A DNA stretch of 64,000 nucleotides. Source: Salinibaculum sp. SYNS191. Lineage in GTDB: Archaea; Halobacteriota; Halobacteria; Halobacteriales; Haloarculaceae. A program made the translations under genes and the position numbers. Under the pieces are notes generated by a model, which saw only the letters and a program-made list of their open reading frames with translations, was not told the DNA's origin and searched no databases. The stretch lies in the NCBI RefSeq assembly GCF_037338445.1, contig NZ_CP147838.1:1-64000 (forward strand), in the 5' to 3' direction. Shown here piece by piece: positions 17,369 to 26,614 of the stretch (positions are counted from its first letter, which is position 1; each line of letters starts with the position of its first letter).

Positions 17369-18292
17369 TCAGACCAGCACGCGTTCGAGTTCCACGACCG
17401 TCCCGCGCTCGGCTTCGGGGTCGCCGACGAGCGTCCCGAGACAGACCGCCGCCTCGTCGGGGGTGACACAGCAGACCAGCTCGCCGTCCTCGGGTGTCGC
17501 GCCGTCTACTGGAGCGGCGGCCGTTCCCAGGACTCCCGGCGCGTACACCGGCGCCCCCTCCGCGACTTCACGCGCCGCACTCGGCGCGATTGTGACGCGG
17601 GGCAGCGTCTCCAGGGCGCGCTCGGCGGGGGCGACGACGTCCCGGAGCGGGTCGGTGTCGTCGTCTGCCGCCCAAAAGGCCAGCGCGTCGGCCAGGTCCT
17701 CCATCGTGACCAGCGAGCGGTCGTCGAAGGTTCCGGTCGCGGTCCGCCGGAGGTCGCCCATGTGCGCGCCCGTCCCCAGCGCCAGTCCGAGGTCGTGACA
17801 GAGTTTCCGGACGTACGTGCCGGATTCACAGCGCACCCGCAGCAGGCCACGCTGGCCGTCCAGTTCCAGCAGTTCCAGGTCGTGTATCTCCCGGACGCGT
17901 CGCTGCCGGCGGACCGCGCTCTTCCGTGGCGGCTTCTGGTACAGCGGCGCTTCGAACTCGGTGAGGACGGATTCGAGGTCTGCGGGCGCCGGGCCGTGAA
18001 GTTCCAGGACCGCGACGTACTCCTTCACGCTGTCGTCGAAGACCCGGGCACAGCGGGCAGCGTCGCCCAGCAGAATCGGCAGGCAGCCGGTGACCTTCGG
18101 GTCCAGCGTCCCGCCGTGTGCTACCCGGTCGATTGGCTCGTGGCCCGCCTCTGCCAGTCTGTCCCCGACCATATCGCGGACCCACCCGGCGACCTGGTGG
18201 GCCGACGGGCCCGGCGGCTTGTCGAGGTTGACGACGCCAAATTGCAACAGGGCCGCCGGCGAGCGGTCGGCGGGTGGGCCACGCAGTGCCAT
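17369..18292 (-). CDS. truB: tRNA/rRNA pseudouridine synthase, Cbf5/TruB type
   Basis: 307 residues. It isomerises uridine to pseudouridine and in archaea is the catalytic subunit of H/ACA guide RNPs, also acting on tRNA U55. GVVNLDKPPGPSAHQV begins the fold, HGGTLDPKVTGCLP carries the catalytic Asp, RTATGTFDD and the C-terminal PUA domain (APSAAREVAEGAPVYAPGV onward) follow. It overlaps cmk by one base (TGATG), part of the conserved archaeal adk-DUF106-cmk-truB order. Confidence 0.95.
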   Translation of the reverse strand: MALRGPPADRSPAALLQFGVVNLDKPPGPSAHQVAGWVRDMVGDRLAEAGHEPIDRVAHGGTLDPKVTGCLPILLGDAARCARVFDDSVKEYVAVLELHGPAPADLESVLTEFEAPLYQKPPRKSAVRRQRRVREIHDLELLELDGQRGLLRVRCESGTYVRKLCHDLGLALGTGAHMGDLRRTATGTFDDRSLVTMEDLADALAFWAADDDTDPLRDVVAPAERALETLPRVTIAPSAAREVAEGAPVYAPGVLGTAAAPVDGATPEDGELVCCVTPDEAAVCLGTLVGDPEAERGTVVELERVLV

Positions 18293-18873
18293 CAGTCGAA
18301 GTCGTAGTCGACCCCGGTGACCGGCGTCTTCCCCTCGTCGGTTTCGGGGGCGTACTGCTCGGCAGCAAGCGTCACCAGCGCGAGCACGCCCTCCGGGCCC
18401 CAGCGGGCCGTGTTCACGACGAGGTCGTAGATGCCCAGGTCGTCGATGTCGATGCCATAGTACTCACGGTAGCGGAGCGCTTCGCTCTCGGCGCGGGCCG
18501 TGGTCTCCTCGCGGGCCATCTCGGCGGACTTCTCCTCGCGGTCGGCGATGCGAGCGGCTCGGACCGAAAGCGGCGCGTCCAGCCAGACGCGGAGGTCGGC
18601 GTAGTCGCCGGCCATCCACCCGGCGAGTCTGGATTCGAGCACGAGGTCCTCGCGGTCGCGGGCGGTCGAGCGCAGTCGCCGGTCCAGGTCGCGGTCTATC
18701 TGGTCGTCCTCCTCGGCGTGCCTGTTGAGTTCCAGCGGTGTCAGGCCCCGTTCGTCTGCAATCTCTCGGAAGATGTCCCCGCCCGAGACGTGGTCGTACC
18801 CCAGGTGGGCGGCGAGGTTCGCGGCGAGCGTACTCTTGCCGCTGCCTCCCGGTCCGGAGACGGTAATCAACAT
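18292..18873 (-). CDS. cmk: (d)CMP kinase
   Basis: 193 residues. It phosphorylates CMP/dCMP with ATP. The Walker A loop GPGGSGKST is at residues 7-15, the NMP-binding region is [14 protein letters not shown], and the lid-like segment is [18 protein letters not shown]. It is the second gene from the end of the adk-DUF106-cmk-truB series, with 47 bases to DUF106 and a one-base overlap with truB. A diverged paralog without the Walker lysine lies at 51963-52580. Confidence 0.93.
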   Translation of the reverse strand: MLITVSGPGGSGKSTLAANLAAHLGYDHVSGGDIFREIADERGLTPLELNRHAEEDDQIDRDLDRRLRSTARDREDLVLESRLAGWMAGDYADLRVWLDAPLSVRAARIADREEKSAEMAREETTARAESEALRYREYYGIDIDDLGIYDLVVNTARWGPEGVLALVTLAAEQYAPETDEGKTPVTGVDYDFD

Positions 18874-18920
18874 ACCCTACGTGCGTCGGTCGGGCTAAAA
18901 GAGGTTGCGAGTCGTCGCCG

Positions 18921-19811
18921 TCAGTTCATTCCGGTCTGGACGTTCAGCGCCTTCCGGATGATCTGGTTGAACCCCATCGAGCAGACGAAGTACCAGAGCA
19001 GCCATATCTGGATGGGCCCCAGCACTGCCGTCTGCCAGGTGGCGACCTCACCGAAGATTGGGAGTACCATCACCGGTTCGCTGGCCGAGATGCCCACGTC
19101 GAGCACCATCCAGTACAGCCAGAGGAACACGGGGATGGTCAGCAGCATGATCCAGACCATCGGGCGGAACTGCGCCTTGAACATGCCCGTGTTCTCCGAG
19201 AGCATCTCCATCTGCTCCTCGCGAATCTCCTCCAGGGCCTCGTCGTCGCCGCGCTCCTTGGCGCGCTTGCGCTTCTCCTGGAGTGCCTTGTTCTTCTCCT
19301 GATAGCCCTCCATCACGCTCGAATCCATCAGCTTGTCCTGGAGGATGGTCGTGTACGCGCCGGTCAGCATGGCGAGAATCATCACGACCAGGTAGAAGGG
19401 GAGATTCGCCTCCAGCGGCCCCATGAAGATGTCGATGACGGAGGCAATCTGGGCGCGAACCGAGGAGATGGAGTAGCCCAGGAACAGGGCGACCACGCCC
19501 AGCGCGGCAACTTTGTCGTACGTCGACCAGCTCAGGTCATCGTCGTCGTCGCTGCTCTTGGCCGGGTCCGCCTCGCCGAGGGCGTCCCGCACACCGTCGG
19601 GGTCGTCGACGACGAACCCCTCGCCGCCGGCGTCGATGAGCAGCCCCTTCTCGATGAGGCGGCCCCACTGGCCGCTGGTGAGGTCGTCGCTCACGTCGCT
19701 CCACGTGACCGTGCCCTTCTCGTCGGCCACGTTGAGGACGGTGGTGAGGGCGTCGGTCATCGCCTCCCCCTCCTCGGCGAGTTCGTCTACTTTCTGTGCT
19801 GTCCGCGGCAT
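18921..19811 (-). CDS. DUF106/EMC3-like membrane insertase (archaeal YidC-like)
   Basis: 296 residues. A soluble acidic N-terminal domain (about 1-95, winged-helix-like) is followed by membrane helices and a charged cytoplasmic coiled-coil loop (DKLMDSSVMEGYQEKNKALQ... to EEQMEMLSENTG). This is the arrangement of the Oxa1/YidC superfamily, in which archaeal DUF106 proteins bind ribosomes and help insert membrane proteins. The position between adk and cmk is conserved in archaea next to the secY/ribosomal protein operon. Confidence 0.88.
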   Translation of the reverse strand: MPRTAQKVDELAEEGEAMTDALTTVLNVADEKGTVTWSDVSDDLTSGQWGRLIEKGLLIDAGGEGFVVDDPDGVRDALGEADPAKSSDDDDDLSWSTYDKVAALGVVALFLGYSISSVRAQIASVIDIFMGPLEANLPFYLVVMILAMLTGAYTTILQDKLMDSSVMEGYQEKNKALQEKRKRAKERGDDEALEEIREEQMEMLSENTGMFKAQFRPMVWIMLLTIPVFLWLYWMVLDVGISASEPVMVLPIFGEVATWQTAVLGPIQIWLLWYFVCSMGFNQIIRKALNVQTGMN

Positions 19812-19847
19812 TAGTATCCTATAGGGCGACGCGCGTTAATCAATCTT

Positions 19848-20495
19848 TTACTCCTGTGCGTCGATGGCGTCCTCGATGTCCGCCCAGACGTCATCGGGGG
19901 CTTGCTCCCCGTCGATCGACACGAATCCGTCGTGGTCGCTGTAGTGGTCGATGACTGGCTGGGTGTTCTCCTCGAAGACGTCCAGGCGGTTCTCGACGGA
20001 CTCCCGGTTGTCGTCGTCGCGCTGGATGAGTTCGCCGCCGCACTCGTCGCAGACGCCCTCCTCCTCCGGCTGGTCGAACTCGACGTGGAAGTTCGTGCCA
20101 CACTCCGAGCAGACCCGCCGACCGGTGAGGCGGTCGATGAGTTCCTCGCGGCTCACGTCCAGCGAGAGGACGATATCGAGGTCAGTCATGTCCTCCAGTT
20201 CCTCGGCCTGGTCGAGGTTCCGCGGGTAGCCGTCGAGTACGAAGCCGTCCGCCTGTGAGAGTGCCTCCTCGACGATGGCGTTGACGACGGCGTCCGGGAC
20301 GAGGTCGCCGGCCTCCATGTACTCACGCGGCGTGTCGTACTCCGTGTCCATGTCGGAGATGTCCATGTCCTTGTTGGCACGGAGCGCGTCGCCGGTCGTG
20401 ATGTGTTCGACGCCGTAGGTGTCGGCGATGCGGCCGCTCTGTGTGCCCTTACCTGCGCCGGGCGGTCCGAGGATGAGTACTCGCGGTGCGCTCAT
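19848..20495 (-). CDS. adk: Adenylate kinase
   Basis: 215 residues. It interconverts ATP + AMP and 2 ADP. The P-loop GPPGAGKGT is at residues 10-18, the AMP-binding TTGDALR follows, and the LID domain is the zinc type with CSEC and CDEC pairs (about residues 125-155). It is a bacterial-type Adk, as usual in haloarchaea. The ATG at 20495 is chosen since the family begins [18 protein letters not shown]. It heads the adk-DUF106-cmk-truB block. Confidence 0.96.
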   Translation of the reverse strand: MSAPRVLILGPPGAGKGTQSGRIADTYGVEHITTGDALRANKDMDISDMDTEYDTPREYMEAGDLVPDAVVNAIVEEALSQADGFVLDGYPRNLDQAEELEDMTDLDIVLSLDVSREELIDRLTGRRVCSECGTNFHVEFDQPEEEGVCDECGGELIQRDDDNRESVENRLDVFEENTQPVIDHYSDHDGFVSIDGEQAPDDVWADIEDAIDAQE

Positions 20496-20563
20496 AGTCC
20501 GCGTTTCCCCGGCCGGGGTTAAATCATTGTCCAAACCCGAGCGCCCCACGGAGTGGGACTCAC

Positions 20564-20791
20564 TCACTCCATAAGCGGCAGGGCGATGCCGAAGACGAAC
20601 GGGGAGAGCAACCCGATGAGAATCCCGAGCACCTCGGCGTCGAACAACAGTGCTCGCTCCCAGCCCGGAACCCCTCCGAAGACCGAGTGGACGAGAATCT
20701 CCCCGAGCGCGCCGAACGCGAAGAGCCCGACCCCGAGGAGAAAACCCTGCTTCGCGCGCTTGCCGTAGTCCATCGAACTCGTGTGCGCCAT
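20564..20791 (-). CDS. Small two-helix membrane protein (DUF7860-like)
   Basis: 75 residues from the ATG at 20791: [15 protein letters not shown], then two membrane helices (about 16-36 and 53-73) ending in FGIALPLME. Longer in-frame starts upstream add unrelated sequence. It resembles a widespread haloarchaeal family (DUF7860 from memory). Function unknown. Confidence 0.72.
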   Translation of the reverse strand: MAHTSSMDYGKRAKQGFLLGVGLFAFGALGEILVHSVFGGVPGWERALLFDAEVLGILIGLLSPFVFGIALPLME

Positions 20792-20920
20792 ATCGACGCC
20801 TCCGCCAAGGTGACACGTAAACGTTTCTGACCGGGCGTGGCAGCAACCGGCACCGCCGACCAATCGGGGACAGACGGACCGACCGTAACGCATATTCCGC
20901 CGTGTGGGCTGGACTCCCCC

Positions 20921-21166
20921 ATGCGAGAAGTACTGGTGGAGTTCGTCTCCGAAACCGTCGTCTTCGCTCTCGAAATCGTCCTGGCTGGCATCCTGACCAC
21001 CGTCGGTATCCTCAGTGAGCAGACCGGCGTGGCGAGCGTGACCAGCGGCGAAACGCTGGGACTCTGGTACGTCTACGTCGGTGCCCTCGCCCTGTATGGC
21101 GGCCTGTACCTGCTGGGCTACCGGCGCGTGCTTCCCGGACTGCGGGACAGACTCGCCGGCGCCTGA
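20921..21166 (+). CDS. Small membrane protein upstream of hemE
   Basis: 81 residues from the ATG at 20921: [19 protein letters not shown] begins the first helix (about 8-32), then a loop [14 protein letters not shown] and a second helix (about 46-66), with a basic C-terminus ([12 protein letters not shown]). It is 49 bases upstream of hemE in the same direction and may be co-transcribed. Haloarchaea-specific as far as I can tell; function unknown. Confidence 0.65.
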   Translation: MREVLVEFVSETVVFALEIVLAGILTTVGILSEQTGVASVTSGETLGLWYVYVGALALYGGLYLLGYRRVLPGLRDRLAGA

Positions 21167-21215
21167 CGGACAGACATCCGAAACCCTTAGCCTCCGACCC
21201 GCCAACGGTCGGGCA

Positions 21216-22229
21216 ATGGACCACCTGCTCGTGCGTGCTGCCCGCGGAGAGCGGACGGAGCGCCCGCCGGTGTGGCTGATGCGTCAGGCCGGGCGGCACA
21301 TCCCCGAGTACCGCGAGATTCGCGAGGACTACTCCTTCCTGGAGGCCATCAAGACGCCCGAGGTCGCCGAGGAAATAACTCTGCTGCCCTGGGAGTACTA
21401 CGAGCCCGACGGCCTCGTCATGTTCTCGGACATCCTGACCGTCCTCGAACCGCTCGGCTTCTCCTACCACATCGAGAGCGGCGTCGGGCCCGTCGTCGAG
21501 AACCCCGTCTCCGGCCCCGACGACGTTGACCGTTCCCACGGCGACGTGGCCCGCGAACTGGACTACGTCGGCGAACTGCTCGTTCGCCTGAACAACCGCG
21601 TCGGCGACGAGACGGCCATCATCGGCTTCGCTGGCGGCCCGTTCACGCTCGCCTCCTACGCCGTCGCCGGCGGTCCCTCGCGGACGAACATGCCGCTGCG
21701 GAAACTCCGCGCGCAGCATCCCGACGCCTTCCGGACGCTGCTGTCTGCGTTCGCCGACGTCGTGAAGGACTACCTGGCGTTCCAGATTGGCAACGGCGCG
21801 GACGTGGTGCAACTGTTCGACACCTACGCCGGGACGCTGACGCCCGAGGACTACCGCGAGTTCGTGCTGCCGCTGCACCGGGAGATTCTGTCTGACCTGA
21901 ACGCGCCGACCATCGTCTTCGTCCGGCGGATGAACGGCCGGCTGGACCTGCTGGCCGACAGCGGCGCGGACGCCGTGGCGCTGGACTGGACCGTGGACAT
22001 GGCCGAGGCGCGGGAGCAGTTGGGAGAGATGCCGGTGCAGGGGAATCTGGACCCGTCGTATCTGTTCGGCGAGCCGGAGTTCGTTCGGGAGAAGACGCGT
22101 GAGGTCATCGAGGCTGCGGGGCCCGAAGGGCACATCCTGAATCTCGGACACGGTGTGAACAAGGACACGCCGGTGGAGTCGGTGCGGGCGTTCGTAGAGA
22201 CGGCGAAGTCGATAGAGCGCGAGGTCTGA
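21216..22229 (+). CDS. hemE: Uroporphyrinogen decarboxylase
   Basis: 337 residues. It removes four acetate carboxyls of uroporphyrinogen III to give coproporphyrinogen III. The signature PPVWLMRQAGRHIPEYREIR near the N-terminus, the catalytic Asp in MFSDILT, GFAGGPFTLASY, FDTYAG and the C-terminal GNLDPSYLFG and LNLGHGVNKDTP are intact. In several haloarchaea hemE is followed directly by hemH and hemG. Here about 4.8 kb of unrelated secretion genes separate them. Confidence 0.95.
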   Translation: MDHLLVRAARGERTERPPVWLMRQAGRHIPEYREIREDYSFLEAIKTPEVAEEITLLPWEYYEPDGLVMFSDILTVLEPLGFSYHIESGVGPVVENPVSGPDDVDRSHGDVARELDYVGELLVRLNNRVGDETAIIGFAGGPFTLASYAVAGGPSRTNMPLRKLRAQHPDAFRTLLSAFADVVKDYLAFQIGNGADVVQLFDTYAGTLTPEDYREFVLPLHREILSDLNAPTIVFVRRMNGRLDLLADSGADAVALDWTVDMAEAREQLGEMPVQGNLDPSYLFGEPEFVREKTREVIEAAGPEGHILNLGHGVNKDTPVESVRAFVETAKSIEREV

Positions 22230-22230
22230 G

Positions 22231-23463
22231 TCAGGCCCGGCCGCTCGACGCGCCGCAGTCCTCGGGGTGAGTCTCGCTGGGCGAGTTGACCGGCTCGTCC
22301 CCATTCTCCGATTCTGCCGTCACTGACGGCGAGTCGCCGTCTCTCGGTGGACGCGTGCCGGAGCCAGCACTGGGCGGGAGCGTAAATTCACCCGCCGGCC
22401 CGCGGGTGGGCGGGCGATACTCGTAGAGGTAGCCGTCGTGAACGACGTAGTACGTCTGTTCCTGCGGGTCCTCGATGACGCGATTGTCGGTGTCGATGGC
22501 GAAGTCCACGAGGGCCGCCAGGGAGGTTGTCGTCGCCCGCGGCAGGGCCAGCGCCTCCTCCGGCAACTGGACCCTCGATATCCAGTCGTCGTACTCGCGT
22601 TTGTCTTCCTCGTACGTCAGACGGCGCCTTTCTGCCCGGGAGAGTCCCAGCCGGTCAGTGTATCTCACGAAGCCAAGCCCGACGAGGCCGGAGAGCGAGA
22701 CCAGGAGCAGACCCGGTGCGCCGACGCTCCGTGCCGGTCCGTACTCCTTCTCGACGGTGACCGTTCTGGTGGTCTCCTCGCTGTCCGTCATCGGTCCAGG
22801 CTGACCGATGCGGTAGGTGCTACCCCCGAGGTCTATCGGCAGGGTGTGCGGCGTCGTTCTGTCGACCGGCTCGGCGTTGACCGTCCCTTGGAGGGTAGTC
22901 CGTGCGCGGACCCGCACCTGGGATTGCCCGGGTGGGTCCCCGAGTTGCTCCTCGATAGCTGCCAGCCGCTGTCCGGTCCGGTTCACGTCCACCGAGAACG
23001 GAACGGTGAGCGTGTCGCCTGGCCCGAGCGACTTGCTTACGGTTCCCCGGAGCGTTCGCGTCGTCTCCCAGACGACTCTGTCGCCCACCTCGCCGTCCTC
23101 GACACCGCGATACACGAGGTCGAGCGCGACCGTCGCGTTCAGCTGACCGCTCTCGCTCGCCTGGTAGGTGAACGAGTATGACCCGTTCAGCGAGGGCGTG
23201 ATACTGGAGAAGTAGACCTGCCGGTCGGCGAGTGTCGTCCCGACGGGGTAGACCGAGTTGTTCTCGGTAACCGTCGCCGAGTGATTGAACCACGCTCTCG
23301 TCTCCGACGACGGCCCCGGCCGCTGTTCGGTCGTGGTCGCTGGCGCAGCGTAGGTAGTGTAGGTGAGCCAGCCACCGAGGAGAGCGAGGAGAACGAGAGC
23401 ACCCACGATAATCGAGATGGAATTATCGATGACGTGCCGAGTGCGTAACTTCCAGTCAGCCAT
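22231..23463 (-). CDS. DUF5305 membrane protein
   Basis: 410 residues from the ATG at 23463. An N-terminal membrane helix (about 15-40), an extracytoplasmic beta-rich domain of about 210 residues (WFNHSATVTENNSVYPVGTTL to the segment before EKEYGPARSVGA), a second helix (about 245-265) and a cytoplasmic tail with a small conserved unit (DDWISRVQLPEEALALPRATTTSLAALVDFAIDT). DUF5305 proteins accompany archaeal SipW-like signal peptidases and TasA-like secreted proteins. It is last in the three-gene minus-strand operon and convergent with hemE (1-base gap). Confidence 0.82.
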   Translation of the reverse strand: MADWKLRTRHVIDNSISIIVGALVLLALLGGWLTYTTYAAPATTTEQRPGPSSETRAWFNHSATVTENNSVYPVGTTLADRQVYFSSITPSLNGSYSFTYQASESGQLNATVALDLVYRGVEDGEVGDRVVWETTRTLRGTVSKSLGPGDTLTVPFSVDVNRTGQRLAAIEEQLGDPPGQSQVRVRARTTLQGTVNAEPVDRTTPHTLPIDLGGSTYRIGQPGPMTDSEETTRTVTVEKEYGPARSVGAPGLLLVSLSGLVGLGFVRYTDRLGLSRAERRRLTYEEDKREYDDWISRVQLPEEALALPRATTTSLAALVDFAIDTDNRVIEDPQEQTYYVVHDGYLYEYRPPTRGPAGEFTLPPSAGSGTRPPRDGDSPSVTAESENGDEPVNSPSETHPEDCGASSGRA

Positions 23464-23611
23464 TGTAGCCGACAAGACACGTATGAGCGTTTGTTATGCA
23501 CCGTCTGAACAGGGATAATAACCGCCTACCGACGAATACCTGCGAGGTGGTCTATCGACGGCTGGTCTCCACAGGGAGAACGGACCCGTGTTCGCGGCCC
23601 GACCCACGGAC

Positions 23612-24769
23612 TCACTCGCGGCCCCTGAGCGCTCGCTTGAGCGACGCGAGCCGCGAGAGTCCCCGGTCGCGAGTCCGCTCACGTATCCGGCCGGAGCCGA
23701 GCAGTTTGCGCCCGGCGACGTAGAACGGGACCCCGAGCAGGAGGTCGATGGCGACGATGGGGAGCCACGGGTGGACCTGGTAGAGCGAGCGGATTACCGA
23801 GACCGGAAGCACCGCGAAGTAGCGGCGCTCGACGATGTACCTGCTGTATCCCCCGGTCTCTGGCGGCGCGGTGAACGTCGCCGTCACGTTCGCCTCGCCC
23901 CGCGCCGGGACGTACACCTCCCTGGGGTGGACGTCCGCCATATCGCCAGGTTCGTAGAAGACGACCACCGGGAGGAACCCGCCGTTGGTAACGCCGAGCG
24001 TGTTGTTCTTCGACTCGCCCGCCGGGACGACGTCCTGACGCTCGTCCTCGTAGGCCGCGCTGACGATGCCGTACTCGTTGGTCCCGGACGGTCCGACCAT
24101 ACCCATCGTCGCGGAGAAAACGAGAAAGACCGCGAGCGCGCCGACCACGAGTCTGGTGTTCAGCCCCGTCTCGCGCTCGGTCGTCCGGTCGTACTGTCGC
24201 TGTCCGCGTTCTCGCAGGACGTCGACGGCGTAGTACAGCACCAGCCCGAGTATCAGCAGGGCTGGCAGGCCCTGCGGCCCGGCGAAAATCCCGAGCCCCG
24301 TGAACGCGGCCAGCCAGTACCGGACGTCTTCGAGCCCCCCGGAGAGGCCGGTCACGACGTCCCCGAGGTGGGGAATCACGAGAACCTCGCCGTTGACTTT
24401 CAACGCTTCGGCTACGATCTGTTCGTCCGCTACGGGTGGCTCCGTACCGGCCTGGTCGGTGAACGGGTTATTGTCGCCGCCGGTCACGTATCCCTGGTTG
24501 GTCCGTCCCACCACGCGATGCGTCGTCAGCCCGCCGCCGTGGAGTTCCTGTGCTTGGAAGACGACGACGTCACCCTGTTCGACCGGACCAGCGACGGCGC
24601 TGGGGACGGCGACGAACCCGTCGCCGGGGTCCAGCGTCGGCTGCATGCTTTCCGTCTCGACGTAGCTCAGGAGAATCGGCTGGCCCAGCAGGCTCCCGAG
24701 CACCAGGGCGAGGGCTGCGAGCACGAGCGTAGCCGTGACCAGCGTCGCGAGGAGTCGTCTGATTCCCAT
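23612..24769 (-). CDS. Signal peptidase I, archaeal S26B/SipW type, with C-terminal extension
   Basis: 385 residues. A membrane helix (about 8-30) precedes the serine protease domain: TESMQPTLDPGD holds the catalytic Ser, TTHRVVG the His used by archaeal/ER-type enzymes instead of Lys, and TGGDNNPFTD the conserved Asp region. After about residue 160 there is a long extension with further membrane helices and an extracytoplasmic beta domain, beyond the size of a housekeeping peptidase. It is probably dedicated to the TasA/DUF1102-like secreted proteins beside it, as SipW is to TasA in Bacillus. Confidence 0.88.
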   Translation of the reverse strand: MGIRRLLATLVTATLVLAALALVLGSLLGQPILLSYVETESMQPTLDPGDGFVAVPSAVAGPVEQGDVVVFQAQELHGGGLTTHRVVGRTNQGYVTGGDNNPFTDQAGTEPPVADEQIVAEALKVNGEVLVIPHLGDVVTGLSGGLEDVRYWLAAFTGLGIFAGPQGLPALLILGLVLYYAVDVLRERGQRQYDRTTERETGLNTRLVVGALAVFLVFSATMGMVGPSGTNEYGIVSAAYEDERQDVVPAGESKNNTLGVTNGGFLPVVVFYEPGDMADVHPREVYVPARGEANVTATFTAPPETGGYSRYIVERRYFAVLPVSVIRSLYQVHPWLPIVAIDLLLGVPFYVAGRKLLGSGRIRERTRDRGLSRLASLKRALRGRE

Positions 24770-24876
24770 AGCGTGTCTTGGCGAAAACTCCAGTCGTTCT
24801 CGTATTGTAAGTCACTTCATTATCGAAAAGCTGGTCAAAAAACGGGCTTGGCTGACCTACTGCGAGGTCGCCTGGT

Positions 24877-25530
24877 TTATTCGTGGTCCGCTGCCTTCGC
24901 CTGGACGTACGCCTTCTTGAGGATGGGCTCCTTGTCCTTCCAGTCGTCGACGTTCAGACCGCGGGTGTTGATGCAGACGCCCACAGCGCAGTAGTCTCCG
25001 GGCGAGAGCTTCAGGTAATCACCACCGCTGAGCCACTCCACACCGATCTTCTTTTTTCCGCCGGACGGTTTGGGGATGTGAATGTAGTCGTCATCACAGT
25101 CCCTCTTCTTATTGTCGTTCCCATTGTAAATCGACGTACAGAACCAGCGGACACGCTGTTTTCCGTCGTAGTGCGTGCCTCCGTTGTCCTTGCAGTACTG
25201 GCTGTACTTGTTCTTGATCCAGTACTTGTGCTTACCGTCGTTTTTCGTCAGGTTCGCTCCAAGCTTGAACAGCTTCTTGAAGTACCACTTGCTGTCCGAG
25301 TTCAGCCGCGGGATGTCAACCACAAGGTGACCGCCGTCGTAGTAGGTGTACTCGGCACTGTGGGGCCAGCTCGTCACCTTCTTCAACTTCGTGAAGGCAT
25401 CCGCGTCACCTTTAGACGCTATGTAGAACTTGCGCTTCGAGCTCTGTCCCGAGAACGCGCCGGTCCCCATGGCAGTACCGGCACCGGCTGCGAGCGATCC
25501 GAGTCCGACAACGAATTTGCGTCGTTTCAT
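24877..25530 (-). CDS. Lysine-rich secreted protein with TasA/DUF1102-type leader
   Basis: 217 residues. The leader MKRRKFVVGLGSLAAG with ...GTGAFS is the type found on haloarchaeal TasA/DUF1102-like surface proteins; the RR-K-F-V-V start could also use the Tat route. The mature part is unusual: by my count 31 Lys and 8 Arg against about 23 Asp/Glu, making it basic in an acidic proteome, and it has five Cys. The C-terminal SGGDYLKLSPGDYCAVGVCINTRGLN resembles the pilin-like beta-sandwich edge of this family. One line (25081-25140) has only 25 G/C in 60. It is first in the operon with the signal peptidase. The ATG at 25530 has ggag about 10 bases upstream. Confidence 0.72.
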   Translation of the reverse strand: MKRRKFVVGLGSLAAGAGTAMGTGAFSGQSSKRKFYIASKGDADAFTKLKKVTSWPHSAEYTYYDGGHLVVDIPRLNSDSKWYFKKLFKLGANLTKNDGKHKYWIKNKYSQYCKDNGGTHYDGKQRVRWFCTSIYNGNDNKKRDCDDDYIHIPKPSGGKKKIGVEWLSGGDYLKLSPGDYCAVGVCINTRGLNVDDWKDKEPILKKAYVQAKAADHE

Positions 25531-26026
25531 TGTTTGTTGTCTCCGTTGGTGCGCACCCGTGTGGGCGACAGTCCGTCTCGGCGGTGACCGCTCCCCCTCG
25601 TCCAGGCACGCATTCCAGCAATGGGGATGTACCCACTTTGGAATGAACTGCCAGAAAATATCGGATAGAGGCTTTGCAACGGCCACATACGACCTCTGGT
25701 GAATCCGCATGCACCCCCTGTGGCGCGCACAGTCACCGTTTGTGCAACCGTAGTCTCCCTAACACTTCGGCGGCCGAGAGAACGGTCGTTCACCGGGATG
25801 TGATTGTTTGGTTACAGTACCACAGCGGCGTGTTTAGAAACAGTATAACCACGGACGAGAGCGGTTCCTCCGAATCGGGCGGCGCGTGGAGATGTTCCCT
25901 CTCGGAGACAATCAATGACCGATTGCTCCCCCCGAGGGGACTGTATACTAAAATGGTATTCTGACAACAACTCTGGTAGAATGGGGTTCGCAGAGGAACG
26001 GATGCGAAAACGGGAGGGGGTACGGC
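25531..26026. other. Divergent intergenic region of the secretion island
   Basis: 496 bases between the divergent secreted-protein operon and the regulator gene, with no convincing frame. It is AT-richer than the surroundings. TATA-like elements are gatatttt on the minus strand (about 25655-25662) and gtatactaaaa on the plus strand (25943-25953). This is the place to look for binding sites of the regulator encoded next door. Confidence 0.5.
26012..26019 (+). promoter_or_regulatory. Shine-Dalgarno sequence of the regulator gene
   Basis: The purine run ggaggggg ends about 8 bases before the ATG at 26027. It is a strong match to the 16S 3' end and unusual here, where most genes look leaderless. 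Confidence 0.5.
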
Positions 26027-26614
26027 ATGAGTAGCGCGAGCGCGGGCACACAGTCGTCACGGACGACCGGAAACGACTTTTCCAGGGACACCACGCTGGA
26101 GGTGCTCAGCAATCAGCGACGCCGCTTCGTCGTGCACATGCTCAAGCAGAACGGGAGCGGTCGTGTCACGGTGTCCGAACTCACGGATACCGTCGCGAGC
26201 TGGGAGAACGGCAAGCCAGTCGACGCGCTCTCTCACAAGGAGCGAAAGCGCGTCCGAAACGCCCTGCGGCAGTTCCACCTGCCGAAGATGGACGAGTGCG
26301 GCTTCATCGAGTACGACGCTCAGCGGGGTACGGTGCGACTCACCGACGCGGCATCGAACGCCAACTTCTACGTCGACTCGCTGACTGGAGCCAGCATCCC
26401 CTGGGGCGTGTACTATCTCGGGCTCTCGGCGCTGAGTGTTGTCTGTCTCGTCGGCCTCTGGGCGGGTGTGTACCCGCTCTCGGTCGTCCCACCGACGATG
26501 TACGGCGTCTTCCTCAGCACGACGCTGACCGTCTCCTCGGTCGCACACTTCTACGACAACTACTATCGAATGCGCCTCGGGGCGCGTGACAGGCCGCCGG
26601 AGGTGGGCGAGTGA
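26027..26614 (+). CDS. Membrane-tethered winged-helix regulator (DUF7344-like)
   Basis: 195 residues. After a Ser/Thr-rich start, a winged helix (about 20-110: TLEVLSNQRRRFVVHMLKQ, HKERKRVRNALRQFHLPKMDECGFIEYD) is followed by two membrane helices (about 128-150 and 155-175). DUF7344 proteins pair such domains and are common near secreted-protein clusters in haloarchaea. It is divergent from the secretion operon, the usual place for its regulator. It overlaps the next gene by one base (TGATG), so the two form an operon. Confidence 0.8.
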   Translation: MSSASAGTQSSRTTGNDFSRDTTLEVLSNQRRRFVVHMLKQNGSGRVTVSELTDTVASWENGKPVDALSHKERKRVRNALRQFHLPKMDECGFIEYDAQRGTVRLTDAASNANFYVDSLTGASIPWGVYYLGLSALSVVCLVGLWAGVYPLSVVPPTMYGVFLSTTLTVSSVAHFYDNYYRMRLGARDRPPEVGE

